Shown: positions 17,166 through 26,163, counted from the first letter of the stretch. The stretch: DNA of 64,000 bases from Flavobacterium sp. xlx-214 (GCF_013874595.1 NZ_CP059431.1:2418001-2482000); one strand, 5' to 3'. Program-made: numbers and translations. The notes: generated from the letters alone by a model not told the origin.

Positions 17166-18023
17166 ATGTACGCTTTAATAATAAGTTTAATCTCCTCATT
17201 ATGTGTAGGTTTCTATATAAAAACGTTAAAAATAGCTTCTAGTAAAAACTTATTTTTGCTTGTTATTTTTAATTATATAGTTGCTGTTATATTGAGCTAT
17301 ATTTTCTTCGATATTTCGTTAAATGAAATTGTTTCTAGCAAAATTAATATTGGTTTAGTACTTTTTTTAGGAATTTTAATGCCAAGTGCTTTTTATATCT
17401 TAAATAAGTCTTTAAAGACTTCAGGTCTTGCAAAAACCGATATTTTTCAACGTTTATCACTTATAATACCTGTATTATTAAGTTTTTTTATTTTTAATGA
17501 AGTTTTTTCAATCAACAAAGCAATTATTATTTTATTATCATTTATTAGCATTTGTTTTTTGTTGTATAAAAAATCCACAAATAATGGAAAATTTAACATA
17601 ATTTACCTAATTCTAGTATTTTTAATTTATGGGTTAATTGATACTTTATTTAAAATTATTGCTACAAGCAGCTCAACTAAATACACTACTACGCTATTTT
17701 TTATCTTTATTTGTTGTACTGTAGTTTCCTTATTATATTATTTTTTCAATAAAGGAAAATCCGATCTAAAGTTTATTTATTTAGGTGCTTTATTAGGTAT
17801 TCTAAATTTTTGTAACATCTTTTTTTACATGAAAGCCCATACTTATTTTAAAGATAGTCCTACTTTGGTGTTTATAACAATGAATTTAGGTGTTATTATT
17901 GGAGGCACTTTAATAGGAAAATATTATTTCAAAGAAAAAATTTCAAAACCTAATGTAATTGGAATTCTTTTAGCTGTTGCAAGTATAATTTTACTAGCTT
18001 TGGTACAACTAAATATTTTATAA
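17166..18023 (+). CDS. EamA/DMT-family transporter
   Basis: A 285-residue inner membrane protein with about ten hydrophobic helices arranged as two EamA-like halves (residues 1-130 and 140-285). Drug/metabolite transporters of this type export amino acids, metabolites or toxic compounds; the substrate cannot be read here. Phe/Ile/Leu-rich helices are separated by short lysine-bearing loops (YKKSTNNGK, NKGKSDLK). A TACTTTTA element ends only 2 nt before the ATG (17156-17163), so the message may be almost leaderless. The Nudix gene follows after 1 nt, suggesting co-expression. Confidence 0.82.
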   Translation: MYALIISLISSLCVGFYIKTLKIASSKNLFLLVIFNYIVAVILSYIFFDISLNEIVSSKINIGLVLFLGILMPSAFYILNKSLKTSGLAKTDIFQRLSLIIPVLLSFFIFNEVFSINKAIIILLSFISICFLLYKKSTNNGKFNIIYLILVFLIYGLIDTLFKIIATSSSTKYTTTLFFIFICCTVVSLLYYFFNKGKSDLKFIYLGALLGILNFCNIFFYMKAHTYFKDSPTLVFITMNLGVIIGGTLIGKYYFKEKISKPNVIGILLAVASIILLALVQLNIL

Positions 18024-18024
18024 A

Positions 18025-18459
18025 ATGAAATATACTCCCACCATTTTTGTTACAGTTGATATCACCCTTTTTAGAAAAGTTGAAAACGCTTATGAAATAC
18101 TACTAATACAGCGTTTAAATAAACCATTTCAAGATTATTGGGCTTTACCTGGCGGATTTGTTGATCAAGGAGAAGATTTAGAAACAGCTGCTAAACGCGA
18201 GTTATTTGAAGAAACTGATATACATTTATATCAAGTAAAGCAAATAAAAGCTTACGGAAATCCAACTAGAGATCCTAGAAGTCATACATTATCTGTTGCT
18301 TTTTTTGGAGAAATAGATAATTTGGCGCAGGCAAAAGCTAAAGATGATGCAAAAAATGTACAATGGTTTTCTATTGATGGATTACCAATTTTAGCTTTTG
18401 ATCATGCTGAAATTATTAGAGATGCAATTGAAAAACACATAACAAAACCAGCTTATTAG
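18025..18459 (+). CDS. Nudix hydrolase
   Basis: A 144-residue cytoplasmic hydrolase of nucleoside diphosphates linked to another moiety. The Nudix box runs from GGFVDQGEDLETAAKREL to FEETDI near residues 46-69. It keeps the metal-binding RELFEE residues, with aspartate where the consensus has glycine near the end. The N-terminus TPTIFVTVDITLF and the mention of ADP-ribose-like substrates fit the NrtR/ADP-ribose group, but there is no C-terminal DNA-binding domain, so it is only an enzyme. The gene directly follows the EamA gene and ends inside a terminator. Confidence 0.88.
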   Translation: MKYTPTIFVTVDITLFRKVENAYEILLIQRLNKPFQDYWALPGGFVDQGEDLETAAKRELFEETDIHLYQVKQIKAYGNPTRDPRSHTLSVAFFGEIDNLAQAKAKDDAKNVQWFSIDGLPILAFDHAEIIRDAIEKHITKPAY

Positions 18460-18474
18460 GCTGGTTTTGTTTTA
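18441..18474. terminator. Bidirectional terminator between the Nudix and YciO-type genes
   Basis: A 12-bp perfect stem, AACAAAACCAGC (18441-18452) with GCTGGTTTTGTT (18460-18471) and a 7-nt loop. It includes the Nudix stop codon and touches the end of the convergent gene. Confidence 0.85.
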
Positions 18475-19092
18475 AAATATATCAATAGATCCTTTACCTT
18501 CACGAATTACTTCTGGTTCTGGACCTGTTAAATCTATAATGGTTGATGCCATATTATCACCATATCCTCCATCAATAACAACATCCACTTTGTCTTGCCA
18601 TTTTTCAAAAATCAATTCAGGATCAGTTGTATATTCAATTAATTCATCCTCATCATAAATAGATGTTGATACTATAGGGTTTCCTAATTGTTTTACCAAT
18701 TCTAATGCAATTGAGTTATCTGGCACACGAATACCGACTGTTTTTTTCTTTTTAAACTCTTTAGGTAAATTGTTGTTGCCTTCTAAAATAAAAGTATACG
18801 GACCTGGCAACGCACGTTTTAAAATTTTAAACGATGGTGTATCTAAACTTTTAACATAGTCTGATATATTACTTAAATCGTTACAAACAAATGAGAAATT
18901 AGCCTTTTCAAGCTTAATTCCTTTAATTTTTGCAATACGTTCCAATGCTTTTGTGTTGGTAATATCGCATCCTAAACCATAAACGGTATCGGTTGGGTAA
19001 ATAACCAAACCACCGTCTTTTAATATTTTTACTACTTTCTGAATTTCCTTTTCGTTCGGGTTTTCAGGATATATTTTTATAAACTTTGCCAT
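18472..19092 (-). CDS. YciO-type member of the TsaC/Sua5/YrdC superfamily
   Basis: A 206-residue protein with the YrdC fold (GGLVIYPTDTVYGLGCDITN near residue 28, LPGPYTFIL near residue 95, VGIRVPDN near residue 119). TsaC and Sua5 make threonylcarbamoyl-AMP for tRNA t6A. This sequence resembles E. coli YciO instead. The region that carries KxRxP in TsaC reads KGIKLEKANF, and the SxN motif reads STSIYDE near residue 142. The C-terminal half (VDVVIDGGYGDNMASTIIDL, then VIREGKG) also follows YciO. Automated annotation would probably call it threonylcarbamoyl-AMP synthase. Whether it carries that activity is open. Its ATG overlaps the uvrD-like stop codon (TAATG). Confidence 0.85.
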   Translation of the reverse strand: MAKFIKIYPENPNEKEIQKVVKILKDGGLVIYPTDTVYGLGCDITNTKALERIAKIKGIKLEKANFSFVCNDLSNISDYVKSLDTPSFKILKRALPGPYTFILEGNNNLPKEFKKKKTVGIRVPDNSIALELVKQLGNPIVSTSIYDEDELIEYTTDPELIFEKWQDKVDVVIDGGYGDNMASTIIDLTGPEPEVIREGKGSIDIF

Positions 19093-21425
19093 TATTCAAG
19101 TATGTTAAGTTTTGCAAAACGTAATAAAAGCTTTTTAATACCTCCTACTTCAAATTGTATTTCAGCTTTTTTGTCTGCTCCTACTCCTTCTAAGTTAAGA
19201 ATTTTTCCTTTACCAAAACGTTCGTGCATAATAATTTGACCTTCTCTTAATTGTATGTTATCATTTGCTGTACTTTTTGACGGAATAGAATTCATATTCT
19301 TTAAACGTCTAATGTCGTGATTTGGCTTAGGCTCTTCATTGTCCTGCACCCATTTAGGCGGAGTTCCTGCTGTAGGTTTGGTTTGTCTTAATTTTGATTT
19401 GTCAACATCGCCAAAAATATCTTCACTAATGCTTGATTTGTAACGATAATTGGTTTCAGGCTCTGATAAAAACTCGATATACTGCGGATCGATTTCTTGA
19501 ATAAAACGCGACGGATCACAATCTACCAATTTTCCCCAACGGTATCTAGATAACGCATAGGTTAAATAGGCTTGATGTTCTGCACGTGTTAGAGCAACGT
19601 AAAACAACCTACGCTCCTCTTCCAAATCAGCACGCGAATTTACACTCATAGCACTTGGAAAAAGATCTTCTTCCATACCCACCACAAACACAGTAGGAAA
19701 TTCTAATCCTTTTGCTAAGTGAATGGTCATTAAAGCTACTCTATCATCATCACCTTTATCATTATCTAAATCGGTAGCTAAAGCAACATCTTCTAAAAAT
19801 TCTGCCAAACTACCACGCGCACCATCTACCTCTTTTTGTCCTTCAGTAAAATCTTTAATACCGTTTAAAAGTTCTTCAATATTATCTAAACGTGTAATAC
19901 CTTCAGGCGTTCCATCTTTTTTAAGCTCTTGAACCAATCCTGTCTTTTTAACAATATAATCGGTTAAATAGTAGGCATCGTTATTTTGATCAATTACTTG
20001 GAAGTTCTTAATCATGGTAACAAAATCGTTGATTTTACTTTTTGTACCCGAGGTTAACTTTAAATCAATCTTATCAATATGCTCCATCACTTCAAAAATA
20101 CTTCGCTTGTAATGGTTGGCAGCTATATTTAATTTTTCAACGGTTGTATTTCCAATTCCTCTTGTAGGATAATTTATTACACGCACCAAAGCTTCCTCAT
20201 CTTTTGGATTTACCACCAAACGCAAGTAACTTAATACATCTTTAATTTCTTTACGTTGATAAAACGATAAACCACCATAAATTCGGTACGGAATGTCTTT
20301 TTTACGCAGGGCATCTTCCATAGCGCGCGATTGCGCATTGGTTCGATACAAAATAGCAAAATCGCCATTGTTTTTTTGATGCATCATTTTCTCTTCAAAA
20401 ATAGTTGAAGCTACAAACCTTCCTTCTTCAGCATCGGTAATAGAACGATGTACCTTTATTCTAGGTCCGTCTGCATTTTCTGTCCAAACAACTTTATCAA
20501 GCTTGGTTTTATTTTTATCAATAATGGTATTTGCTGCTTCTACAATGTTTTTTGACGAACGATAGTTTTGTTCTAAACGATAGGTTTGCACATTATCAAA
20601 ATCTTTCTGAAAATTGAAAATATTGTTGATGTTAGCTCCACGAAAAGCATAAATTGATTGCGCATCATCACCAACCACACAAATATTTTGAAAACGATCG
20701 GCTAAAGCCTTTACAATCATATATTGAGAGTTGTTGGTATCTTGGTACTCATCAACCATAATATATCTAAAGCGATCTTGATACTTTAATAATACTTCAG
20801 GAAAACGAACCAAAAGCTCATTGGTTTTTAATAATAAATCATCAAAATCCATAGCACCTGCCTTAAAACAACGCTCTACATAAGCTTGATACAAATCGCC
20901 AATACGTGGTTTTTTTGCCATTGCATCGGCTTCCATCAATTCTGGATTGTTAAAATAGGCACGCACCGTAATCATATTATTTTTATAGTTAGATATTCTA
21001 TTTAAAACCTCTTTAGGCTTGTAAATATCCTTATCTAATTGCATTTCTTTGATAATTTGACCTATTAAGCGTTGCGAATCTTGCGAATCGTAAATGGTAA
21101 AATTGGATGGATATCCTAATTTATCAGCTTCGGCTCTTAAAATTCGAGCAAAAACCGAGTGAAAAGTTCCCATCCATAAATTTTTAGCTTCACTACTACC
21201 TACAATTTTAGAGATACGTTCTTTCATTTCTCTTGCTGCTTTGTTGGTAAATGTAAGCGACAATATATTAAACGCATCAACACCCAAGTGCATTAAATAA
21301 GCAATACGTAATGTTAAAACGCGTGTTTTACCAGAACCGGCACCGGCAATAATAATCATTGGACCGTTTTTTTGAAGTACTGGCGCGCGTTGTGCTTCGT
21401 TTAATTGGTCAATATAGTTTTGCAT
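19092..21425 (-). CDS. UvrD/PcrA-type superfamily 1A DNA helicase
   Basis: A 3'-5' ATP-dependent helicase acting in repair and replication restart. Walker A is IAGAGSGKTRVLT near residue 26. Motif II is MVDEYQDTNNSQ. Motif III is VVGDDAQSIYAFRGA, and motif VI is LFYVALTRAEHQAYL. A PcrA-like C-terminal Tudor-type tail (EGQIIMHERFGKGKILNLEG) is present. I place the start at the ATG at 21425, which begins MQNYIDQLNEAQR as in other PcrA/UvrD proteins. A longer frame to 21476 adds 17 unlikely residues. The product is 777 residues. It overlaps the YciO-type gene by one base. Confidence 0.95.
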   Translation of the reverse strand: MQNYIDQLNEAQRAPVLQKNGPMIIIAGAGSGKTRVLTLRIAYLMHLGVDAFNILSLTFTNKAAREMKERISKIVGSSEAKNLWMGTFHSVFARILRAEADKLGYPSNFTIYDSQDSQRLIGQIIKEMQLDKDIYKPKEVLNRISNYKNNMITVRAYFNNPELMEADAMAKKPRIGDLYQAYVERCFKAGAMDFDDLLLKTNELLVRFPEVLLKYQDRFRYIMVDEYQDTNNSQYMIVKALADRFQNICVVGDDAQSIYAFRGANINNIFNFQKDFDNVQTYRLEQNYRSSKNIVEAANTIIDKNKTKLDKVVWTENADGPRIKVHRSITDAEEGRFVASTIFEEKMMHQKNNGDFAILYRTNAQSRAMEDALRKKDIPYRIYGGLSFYQRKEIKDVLSYLRLVVNPKDEEALVRVINYPTRGIGNTTVEKLNIAANHYKRSIFEVMEHIDKIDLKLTSGTKSKINDFVTMIKNFQVIDQNNDAYYLTDYIVKKTGLVQELKKDGTPEGITRLDNIEELLNGIKDFTEGQKEVDGARGSLAEFLEDVALATDLDNDKGDDDRVALMTIHLAKGLEFPTVFVVGMEEDLFPSAMSVNSRADLEEERRLFYVALTRAEHQAYLTYALSRYRWGKLVDCDPSRFIQEIDPQYIEFLSEPETNYRYKSSISEDIFGDVDKSKLRQTKPTAGTPPKWVQDNEEPKPNHDIRRLKNMNSIPSKSTANDNIQLREGQIIMHERFGKGKILNLEGVGADKKAEIQFEVGGIKKLLLRFAKLNILE

Positions 21426-21494
21426 ATGTTTATTTTCAGAAGTAACAAAGTTACTACTACTTAAAATAATCCCCAAATAATATTATTTTAGGTT

Positions 21495-21502
21495 TATATT
21501 TG
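21495..21502 (+). promoter_or_regulatory. Candidate -7 element (TATATTTG) for the small membrane protein
   Basis: Exact TAnnTTTG, 19 nt before the ATG at 21522, in the divergent region shared with the helicase gene. Confidence 0.45.
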
Positions 21503-21521
21503 TGACCTAAAAAAAAGAAAA

Positions 21522-22091
21522 ATGTTTTCAAATTTTACAGTAGATTGGAAAGAATCTCTTATAATTTTATTAGGTTTAGTTGTTATTGTTTTACTTTTTT
21601 ATGTATTTAATAGAAAAAGTATTGCACGCGAAAAAGAAGCAAGAGAACTATTAAAACAACGTATGGAGCACGATAGATTTCATGCAACACAAGCACAACC
21701 AATTGTTGAAAATCGTAAAGCAACGTCACAAATTGTTCAGGCTTATGAACGATTTATTATTTTGATGGAACGCATTGATCTACAAAAATTAGTAACTCGC
21801 GTTGCTCCTATTTCTGATTTAAAGCAAGATTATGCATCGTTTTTAATTCAAAATATAGAACAAGAACACGATTTTAATATTTCGCAACAATTATATATTT
21901 CAGAAGAAGCTTGGGCGTTAATAGCTACAGCTAAGCAAACTATAATTCAACAAATTTTAAAGACTAGTTTAAAAGAAGATGTTGTAAATGCTACTGATTT
22001 ACAACAAAAATTACTGCAATTAAAAGAAGCAAACTCTGTAACAGAAATTGCTAAAAACAGATTAAAACAAGAATTTAAAACTTTGGTTTAA
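21522..22091 (+). CDS. Membrane-anchored cytoplasmic protein, conserved type, function unknown
   Basis: A 189-residue protein with one N-terminal transmembrane helix (SLIILLGLVVIVLLFYVF, residues about 11-28). A basic/acidic coiled-coil-prone stretch (RKSIAREKEARELLKQR) follows, then a helical cytoplasmic domain with ERFIILMERIDLQKLVTRV near residue 74, an EHDFNISQQLYIS segment near residue 118 and a C-terminal helix EIAKNRLKQEFKTLV. The layout resembles a conserved flavobacterial family that I cannot name with confidence. It is divergent from the helicase gene and is followed by a small lipoprotein gene. Confidence 0.75.
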   Translation: MFSNFTVDWKESLIILLGLVVIVLLFYVFNRKSIAREKEARELLKQRMEHDRFHATQAQPIVENRKATSQIVQAYERFIILMERIDLQKLVTRVAPISDLKQDYASFLIQNIEQEHDFNISQQLYISEEAWALIATAKQTIIQQILKTSLKEDVVNATDLQQKLLQLKEANSVTEIAKNRLKQEFKTLV

Positions 22092-22132
22092 TTTTTGATT
22101 TCAAATAAAATAAATAATTAAAATTTAAAAAT

Positions 22133-22330
22133 ATGAGAAAGTTACTAACCATTTTAGGAGTTGCTTTTTTAGCAAGTTGCGAATCTTCTGATACTTGTCA
22201 TTGTGAAGTTTCTGAAAACATAGGCACTGAAGAAAAACCGCAATTAAGATATATAGGTTCTTTAGATGGTAATTGCGATAAGCAAATAAAAGAAGAGAAT
22301 AAAGTGTACCAATCGGTAAGTTGTGAATAA
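22133..22330 (+). CDS. Small cysteine-containing lipoprotein
   Basis: A 65-residue predicted lipoprotein. MRKLLTILGVAFLASC has a good lipobox (LASC, cysteine 16). The 49-residue mature part has four further cysteines (22, 24, 48 and 64), including a CHC motif, which suggests two disulfides or a metal site in the periplasm. I do not recognise the family. The reading frame ends directly before a terminator (22332-22359), which supports it being a real gene. The minus-strand frames in the same place are shadows. Confidence 0.7.
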   Translation: MRKLLTILGVAFLASCESSDTCHCEVSENIGTEEKPQLRYIGSLDGNCDKQIKEENKVYQSVSCE

Positions 22331-22331
22331 A

Positions 22332-22359
22332 GCGTATCAAATTTGATGCGTTTTTTTTT
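22332..22359 (+). terminator. Terminator of the small lipoprotein gene
   Basis: An 8-bp stem, CGTATCAA (22333-22340) with TTGATGCG (22343-22350), one G-U pair and a tight AT loop, followed by nine Ts. Confidence 0.8.
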
Positions 22360-22398
22360 CGTATATTCGCAATCAATCAAATCAAAAAGTAAGTATAT

Positions 22399-23598
22399 AT
22401 GAAATTTGGAATTATTCGAGAAGGTAAAAATCCACCAGACAAACGCGTTGTTTTTTCACCTCAAGAACTTTTATCTGTCAAAGAAAATCATCCTGAAGCA
22501 ACATTTAAAGTACAAACTTCTCCTATTCGTGTTTTTAAAGACGAAGAATACCAAGCACTAGGATTTGAAGTTACTGAAGATATGAGCGATTGTGATATTT
22601 TATTTGGAGTAAAAGAAGTTCCTGTGAATGACTTGATTCCAAACAAAACGTACTTCTTCTTTTCGCATACAATTAAAAAACAACAATACAATAAAAAATT
22701 ATTACAAACTTGTTTAGAACGAAACATTCGTTTAATTGATCACGAAACCTTAGTTGATAAAAACGGACACCGTTTAATTGGTTTTGGAAGATATGCCGGA
22801 ATAGTTGGTGCTTACAATGCTTTTAGAGCTTTTGGAATAAAATACGAACTTTTCAATTTAAAAAAAGCCGAAGAATTAAAATCTCAAAAAGATCTAATAG
22901 AGCGTTTATTAAAACCTTACTTACCTCCTATTAAAGTTGTTTTAACAGGCACAGGAAAAGTTGGAAATGGTGCTAAAGAAATGCTTGATGCTATGAGAAT
23001 GAAACAAGTAAGCATTGATCAATTTTTAAATAAAGATTTTGATGAACCTGTGTATGTACACATAGATGTTGAAGATTACTACAGAAGAACTGATGGCAAG
23101 AAAGGTGATTTTGAAGATTTTAAATCGCACCCAAATGAATATGAAAGTGATTTTGAAAAATTTGCCAATGCAGCCGATATTTTTATAGCTGGTCATTTTT
23201 ACAAAGATGGATCGCCTAAAATTCTTACCAAAGAAATGTTGAACAATCCAAATAATACAATAAAAGTAGTTGCAGATATTTCTTGTGATATTGATGGACC
23301 TATAGATAGTACTATTAGAGTATCAACCATTGCTGATCCTATTTATGGTTATTATCCAAGAGAAAATAAAGAGGTTGATATTGACCACCCAGCTGCTATT
23401 GTTGTAATGGCGGTAGATAATTTACCTTGTGAATTACCTAAAGATGCTAGTGAAGGTTTTGGTGAAATGTTTATAAATCATATTATACCTGCCTTTTTTA
23501 ATAATGATGAAGATGGCATCTTAGAAAGAGGAACTATTTGCGAAAATGGAAAATTAACCAAACGTTTTGATTACTTAAGCGATTTTGTGAATGAATAG
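22399..23598 (+). CDS. AlaDH/LYS1-like NAD(P)-dependent dehydrogenase
   Basis: A 399-residue cytoplasmic oxidoreductase. The N-terminal half is the alanine dehydrogenase/transhydrogenase-type domain (KFGIIREGKNPPDKRVVFSP, then VKEVPVNDLIPNKTYFFFSH). The Rossmann segment is KVVLTGTGKVGNGAKEMLDA near residue 179, and VVADISCDIDGPIDSTIRVS lies near residue 292. The DISCD...GPI...T pattern resembles lysine-forming saccharopine dehydrogenases (yeast LYS1). The physiological reaction is therefore either saccharopine/lysine metabolism or another amino-acid dehydrogenase; sequence alone does not settle it. The start is the ATG at 22399, just after a TATATTCG promoter-like sequence. A terminator follows. 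Confidence 0.78.
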   Translation: MKFGIIREGKNPPDKRVVFSPQELLSVKENHPEATFKVQTSPIRVFKDEEYQALGFEVTEDMSDCDILFGVKEVPVNDLIPNKTYFFFSHTIKKQQYNKKLLQTCLERNIRLIDHETLVDKNGHRLIGFGRYAGIVGAYNAFRAFGIKYELFNLKKAEELKSQKDLIERLLKPYLPPIKVVLTGTGKVGNGAKEMLDAMRMKQVSIDQFLNKDFDEPVYVHIDVEDYYRRTDGKKGDFEDFKSHPNEYESDFEKFANAADIFIAGHFYKDGSPKILTKEMLNNPNNTIKVVADISCDIDGPIDSTIRVSTIADPIYGYYPRENKEVDIDHPAAIVVMAVDNLPCELPKDASEGFGEMFINHIIPAFFNNDEDGILERGTICENGKLTKRFDYLSDFVNE

Positions 23599-23613
23599 AC
23601 AGAACTATAATTA

Positions 23614-23645
23614 AAAAGGAAAACCAATTAACTGGTTTTCCTTTT
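23614..23645. terminator. Hairpin terminator between the dehydrogenase and pstB
   Basis: A 13-bp perfect stem, AAAAGGAAAACCA (23614-23626) with TGGTTTTCCTTTT (23633-23645) and a 6-nt loop. It serves the plus-strand dehydrogenase, and possibly also the pst operon whose last gene ends at 23692. Confidence 0.8.
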
Positions 23646-23691
23646 AACACTTTTTGATGCGAAAAAATTAAGGAATAATAAAAAGCGTATT

Positions 23692-24438
23692 TTATCCAAA
23701 ATAACCGCTAATATAATTAGCTGTCATTTCGTTTTTAGGGTTATTAAAAATTTGATCTGTAGGTCCTTCTTCTTTCACTTCACCTAGGTACATAAATACT
23801 GTTTTATCGGCAATACGTTGTGCTTGTTGCATATTATGCGTTACAATTACAATAGTATATTTTTCTTTTAAGTGCTTAATTAACTCTTCAATTTTCAAAG
23901 TACTTACAGGGTCTAGTGCAGAGCAAGGTTCATCCATTAAAATTACTTCAGGTCTAAGGGCAACGGCACGTGCAATACATAAACGTTGTTGTTGACCACC
24001 CGATAATCTTGTAGCAGGCATTTTTAAATCGTTTTTTACTTCATCCCACAAATAAGCTTCTTGCAAAGCTTTTTCAACCACATCTTTTCCGTAAGGTAAA
24101 TTGTTGATTTTTAATCCATAAGCAATATTTTCATAAATACTTTTAGGAAAAGGGTTTGCCTTTTGAAACACCATTCCTATACGTTTACGAATTTCGGTTA
24201 CAGGTACTGTTTTAGAATATAAATCAAGATCTTCTAATCGTAAAGTTCCATTAATGCGTGCATCTGGAAATAAATCATGCATGCGGTTAAAGCTTCTTAA
24301 CAAAGTACTTTTTCCACATCCTGATGGTCCAATTAATGCCGTGATTTCTTTTTCTGCGAATGCAACGTTGATATTGTTTAAAACATGTTTCTCTCCGAAA
24401 CTAATGTTTAGATTTTCTGCTGATAACTTAGTTTTCAT
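23692..24438 (-). CDS. pstB: Phosphate ABC transporter ATP-binding protein
   Basis: ATPase of the high-affinity phosphate importer, on the cytoplasmic face of PstCA. Walker A is LIGPSGCGKSTLLRSFNR near residue 35. The signature is RLSGGQQQRLCIARAVAL, and Walker B is VILMDEPCSALDP. A C-terminal NPKNEMTANYISGYFG tail is typical of PstB. At 248 residues it is full length. It overlaps pstA by 11 nt and is the last gene of pstSCAB. A phoU gene, which often follows pstB, is not present: the next gene downstream is on the opposite strand. Confidence 0.97.
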   Translation of the reverse strand: MKTKLSAENLNISFGEKHVLNNINVAFAEKEITALIGPSGCGKSTLLRSFNRMHDLFPDARINGTLRLEDLDLYSKTVPVTEIRKRIGMVFQKANPFPKSIYENIAYGLKINNLPYGKDVVEKALQEAYLWDEVKNDLKMPATRLSGGQQQRLCIARAVALRPEVILMDEPCSALDPVSTLKIEELIKHLKEKYTIVIVTHNMQQAQRIADKTVFMYLGEVKEEGPTDQIFNNPKNEMTANYISGYFG

Positions 24439-25282
24439 TTTTTCTGAATTTATAACGAATATAAAATGCTGTTAAATTTAATAAGAACACCACAATAACA
24501 AGTACTAAAGCTGTACCGTATGCAATTGGACGAACTTGATCGATAGATTGATGTTGTGTAGACAACATGTATAAATGATAAGGTAATGCCATGAATTCTT
24601 GGTTAAAATATCCTGTACTACCATTGATGTAAAATGCGGCTCCTGTAAATAAGATAGGTGCTGTTTCACCTGCTGCGCGTGATAGTGTTAAAACAACACC
24701 TGTTAAAATTCCTGACATTGCTGATGGAATTACAACATCTTTAATAGTTTCAAACTTTGTAGCTCCAACTGCTAAAGCAGCTTCACGGGTACTGTTTGGA
24801 ATACGTTTTAAAGCTTCTTCAGTTGTAGTAATTACATAAGGTAATGATAACAATCCTAATGTTAAACCTGCTGCAATTAACGAAGTACCAAATTGTAACG
24901 CTTGTACAAAAAGTGCCAAACCAAATAATCCGTAGATAATAGAAGGTACTCCTGATAAATTACGTATTGCGGCACGAATTGTTCTTGTTAACCAGTTATT
25001 TTCTGCATATTCGTTCAAATAAATAGCACAGCAAATTCCGAAAGGTATGGCAAACAAAGCGGTAATTAATGTTAATAAAACAGTCCCAATGATTGGCGTT
25101 AAAATACCTCCTTTTGTCATTCCTTCTGATGGAATTTTAGAAACAAACTCCCATGACAAAGAAGAAGCACCTTTAGATACAATTTCCCATATAATTACAA
25201 AAAGGAAAAAGCAAACTATAAGAGTACTAATTAATAAAGTACCCCACTCTATTATTGATGAAAACCTTTTTTTAAACTGCAT
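24428..25282 (-). CDS. pstA: Phosphate ABC transporter permease PstA
   Basis: Inner membrane subunit forming the phosphate channel with PstC. About six transmembrane helices are seen, with the permease loop EALKRIPNSTREAALAVGAT near residue 176, which contacts PstB. The GGILTPIIGTVLLTLITALF stretch is characteristic. I place the start at the ATG at 25282 (MQFKKRFSS), which gives an 11-nt overlap with pstC. The longer frame to 25318 would overlap by 47 nt and adds residues without a membrane-protein character. Confidence 0.95.
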   Translation of the reverse strand: MQFKKRFSSIIEWGTLLISTLIVCFFLFVIIWEIVSKGASSLSWEFVSKIPSEGMTKGGILTPIIGTVLLTLITALFAIPFGICCAIYLNEYAENNWLTRTIRAAIRNLSGVPSIIYGLFGLALFVQALQFGTSLIAAGLTLGLLSLPYVITTTEEALKRIPNSTREAALAVGATKFETIKDVVIPSAMSGILTGVVLTLSRAAGETAPILFTGAAFYINGSTGYFNQEFMALPYHLYMLSTQHQSIDQVRPIAYGTALVLVIVVFLLNLTAFYIRYKFRKNEN

Positions 25283-26162
25283 GATACTTTCTAAATCGGT
25301 TAATAAAAAACTCGCCAACTAAATTTGCAAACAATGTCATAAAAAACAAAACAGTTGCAATGGCATATAAAGCGTAGTAATGTGTTGTTTGATAAGGAAC
25401 TTCGCCCATTTCAATAGCAATAGTAGCTGTCATTGTTTTCACAGAATCAAACATTCCGGTTGGTATTAAAGCAGCATTTCCAGTGGCCATTAAAACAGTC
25501 ATTGTTTCACCAATAGCTCTACCCACACCTAACATAACTGCGGCAATAATACCTGGAGCAGCTGCGGGAATAATTACTTTACGTAACGTTTGCCATTTGT
25601 TAGCACCTACACCGTAACTTGCTTCTTTATAAGCATTTGGCACAGCATGTATTGCATCTTCTGCAACTGTAATAATAGTTGGTAAAGCCATGATAGCTAA
25701 TAATATAGCACCATTTAATGCATTTAAACCATTAGGTAAATCGGCCATATTTGCAATTCCAGGACTTACAACTACAATTCCTAAGAAACCAATTACTACT
25801 GAAGGAATTGCTGCTAGCATTTCAATAGCAGGTTTTAAAATATTTTTTAAACGTGGACCAGCATATTCAGATATAAAAGCTGCTGTACCTATACCTAACG
25901 GAATTGCAATAATCATAGCACCAAAAGTTACCATAGTTGTACTAATAATTAAAGGTAACATACCATATTTAGGCTTTTTGGCAGTAGGTGCCCATTCCAT
26001 TCCTGTAATAAAATCTAACGGTTTAATATCTAAAAAGAATGAAAAAGAATTGTAAACTAGCATGGCAAAAATACCTCCTAATAAAGCCAATACTAGAAAA
26101 CCAGTTGCTTTAAAAAAAACTTTGAATATTTTATCAATTGTTATTCGTGTTTTGTATCTCAT
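25272..26162 (-). CDS. pstC: Phosphate ABC transporter permease PstC
   Basis: Second channel subunit of the phosphate importer. The first helix is VFFKATGFLVLALLGGIFAM. A periplasmic loop with GMEWAPTAKKPKYGMLPLI follows. The cytoplasmic loop for PstB is DAIHAVPNAYKEASYGVGAN, then the end VGRAIGETMTVLMATGNAAL. The preferred start is the ATG at 26162, 1 nt after the pstS stop codon. An in-frame ATG at 26177 would extend the protein by five residues (MKKNK) and overlap pstS by 14 nt; both are plausible. Confidence 0.95.
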   Translation of the reverse strand: MRYKTRITIDKIFKVFFKATGFLVLALLGGIFAMLVYNSFSFFLDIKPLDFITGMEWAPTAKKPKYGMLPLIISTTMVTFGAMIIAIPLGIGTAAFISEYAGPRLKNILKPAIEMLAAIPSVVIGFLGIVVVSPGIANMADLPNGLNALNGAILLAIMALPTIITVAEDAIHAVPNAYKEASYGVGANKWQTLRKVIIPAAAPGIIAAVMLGVGRAIGETMTVLMATGNAALIPTGMFDSVKTMTATIAIEMGEVPYQTTHYYALYAIATVLFFMTLFANLVGEFFINRFRKYHAV

Positions 26163-26163
26163 T

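Noticed and set aside
22125..22376. Two minus-strand frames around the small lipoprotein gene
   Set aside because: Only the plus-strand frame has a signal peptide with lipobox and a following terminator.
25114..25123. TTGTCATTCC within pstA, identical to the intergenic repeat terminus
   Set aside because: It encodes conserved PstA residues and lacks the opposite terminus nearby, so it is a chance match.
25690..26055. Open frame of 121 codons opposite pstC
   Set aside because: Shadow of a membrane-protein gene; the Ile/Pro/Asn-rich translation has no domain.
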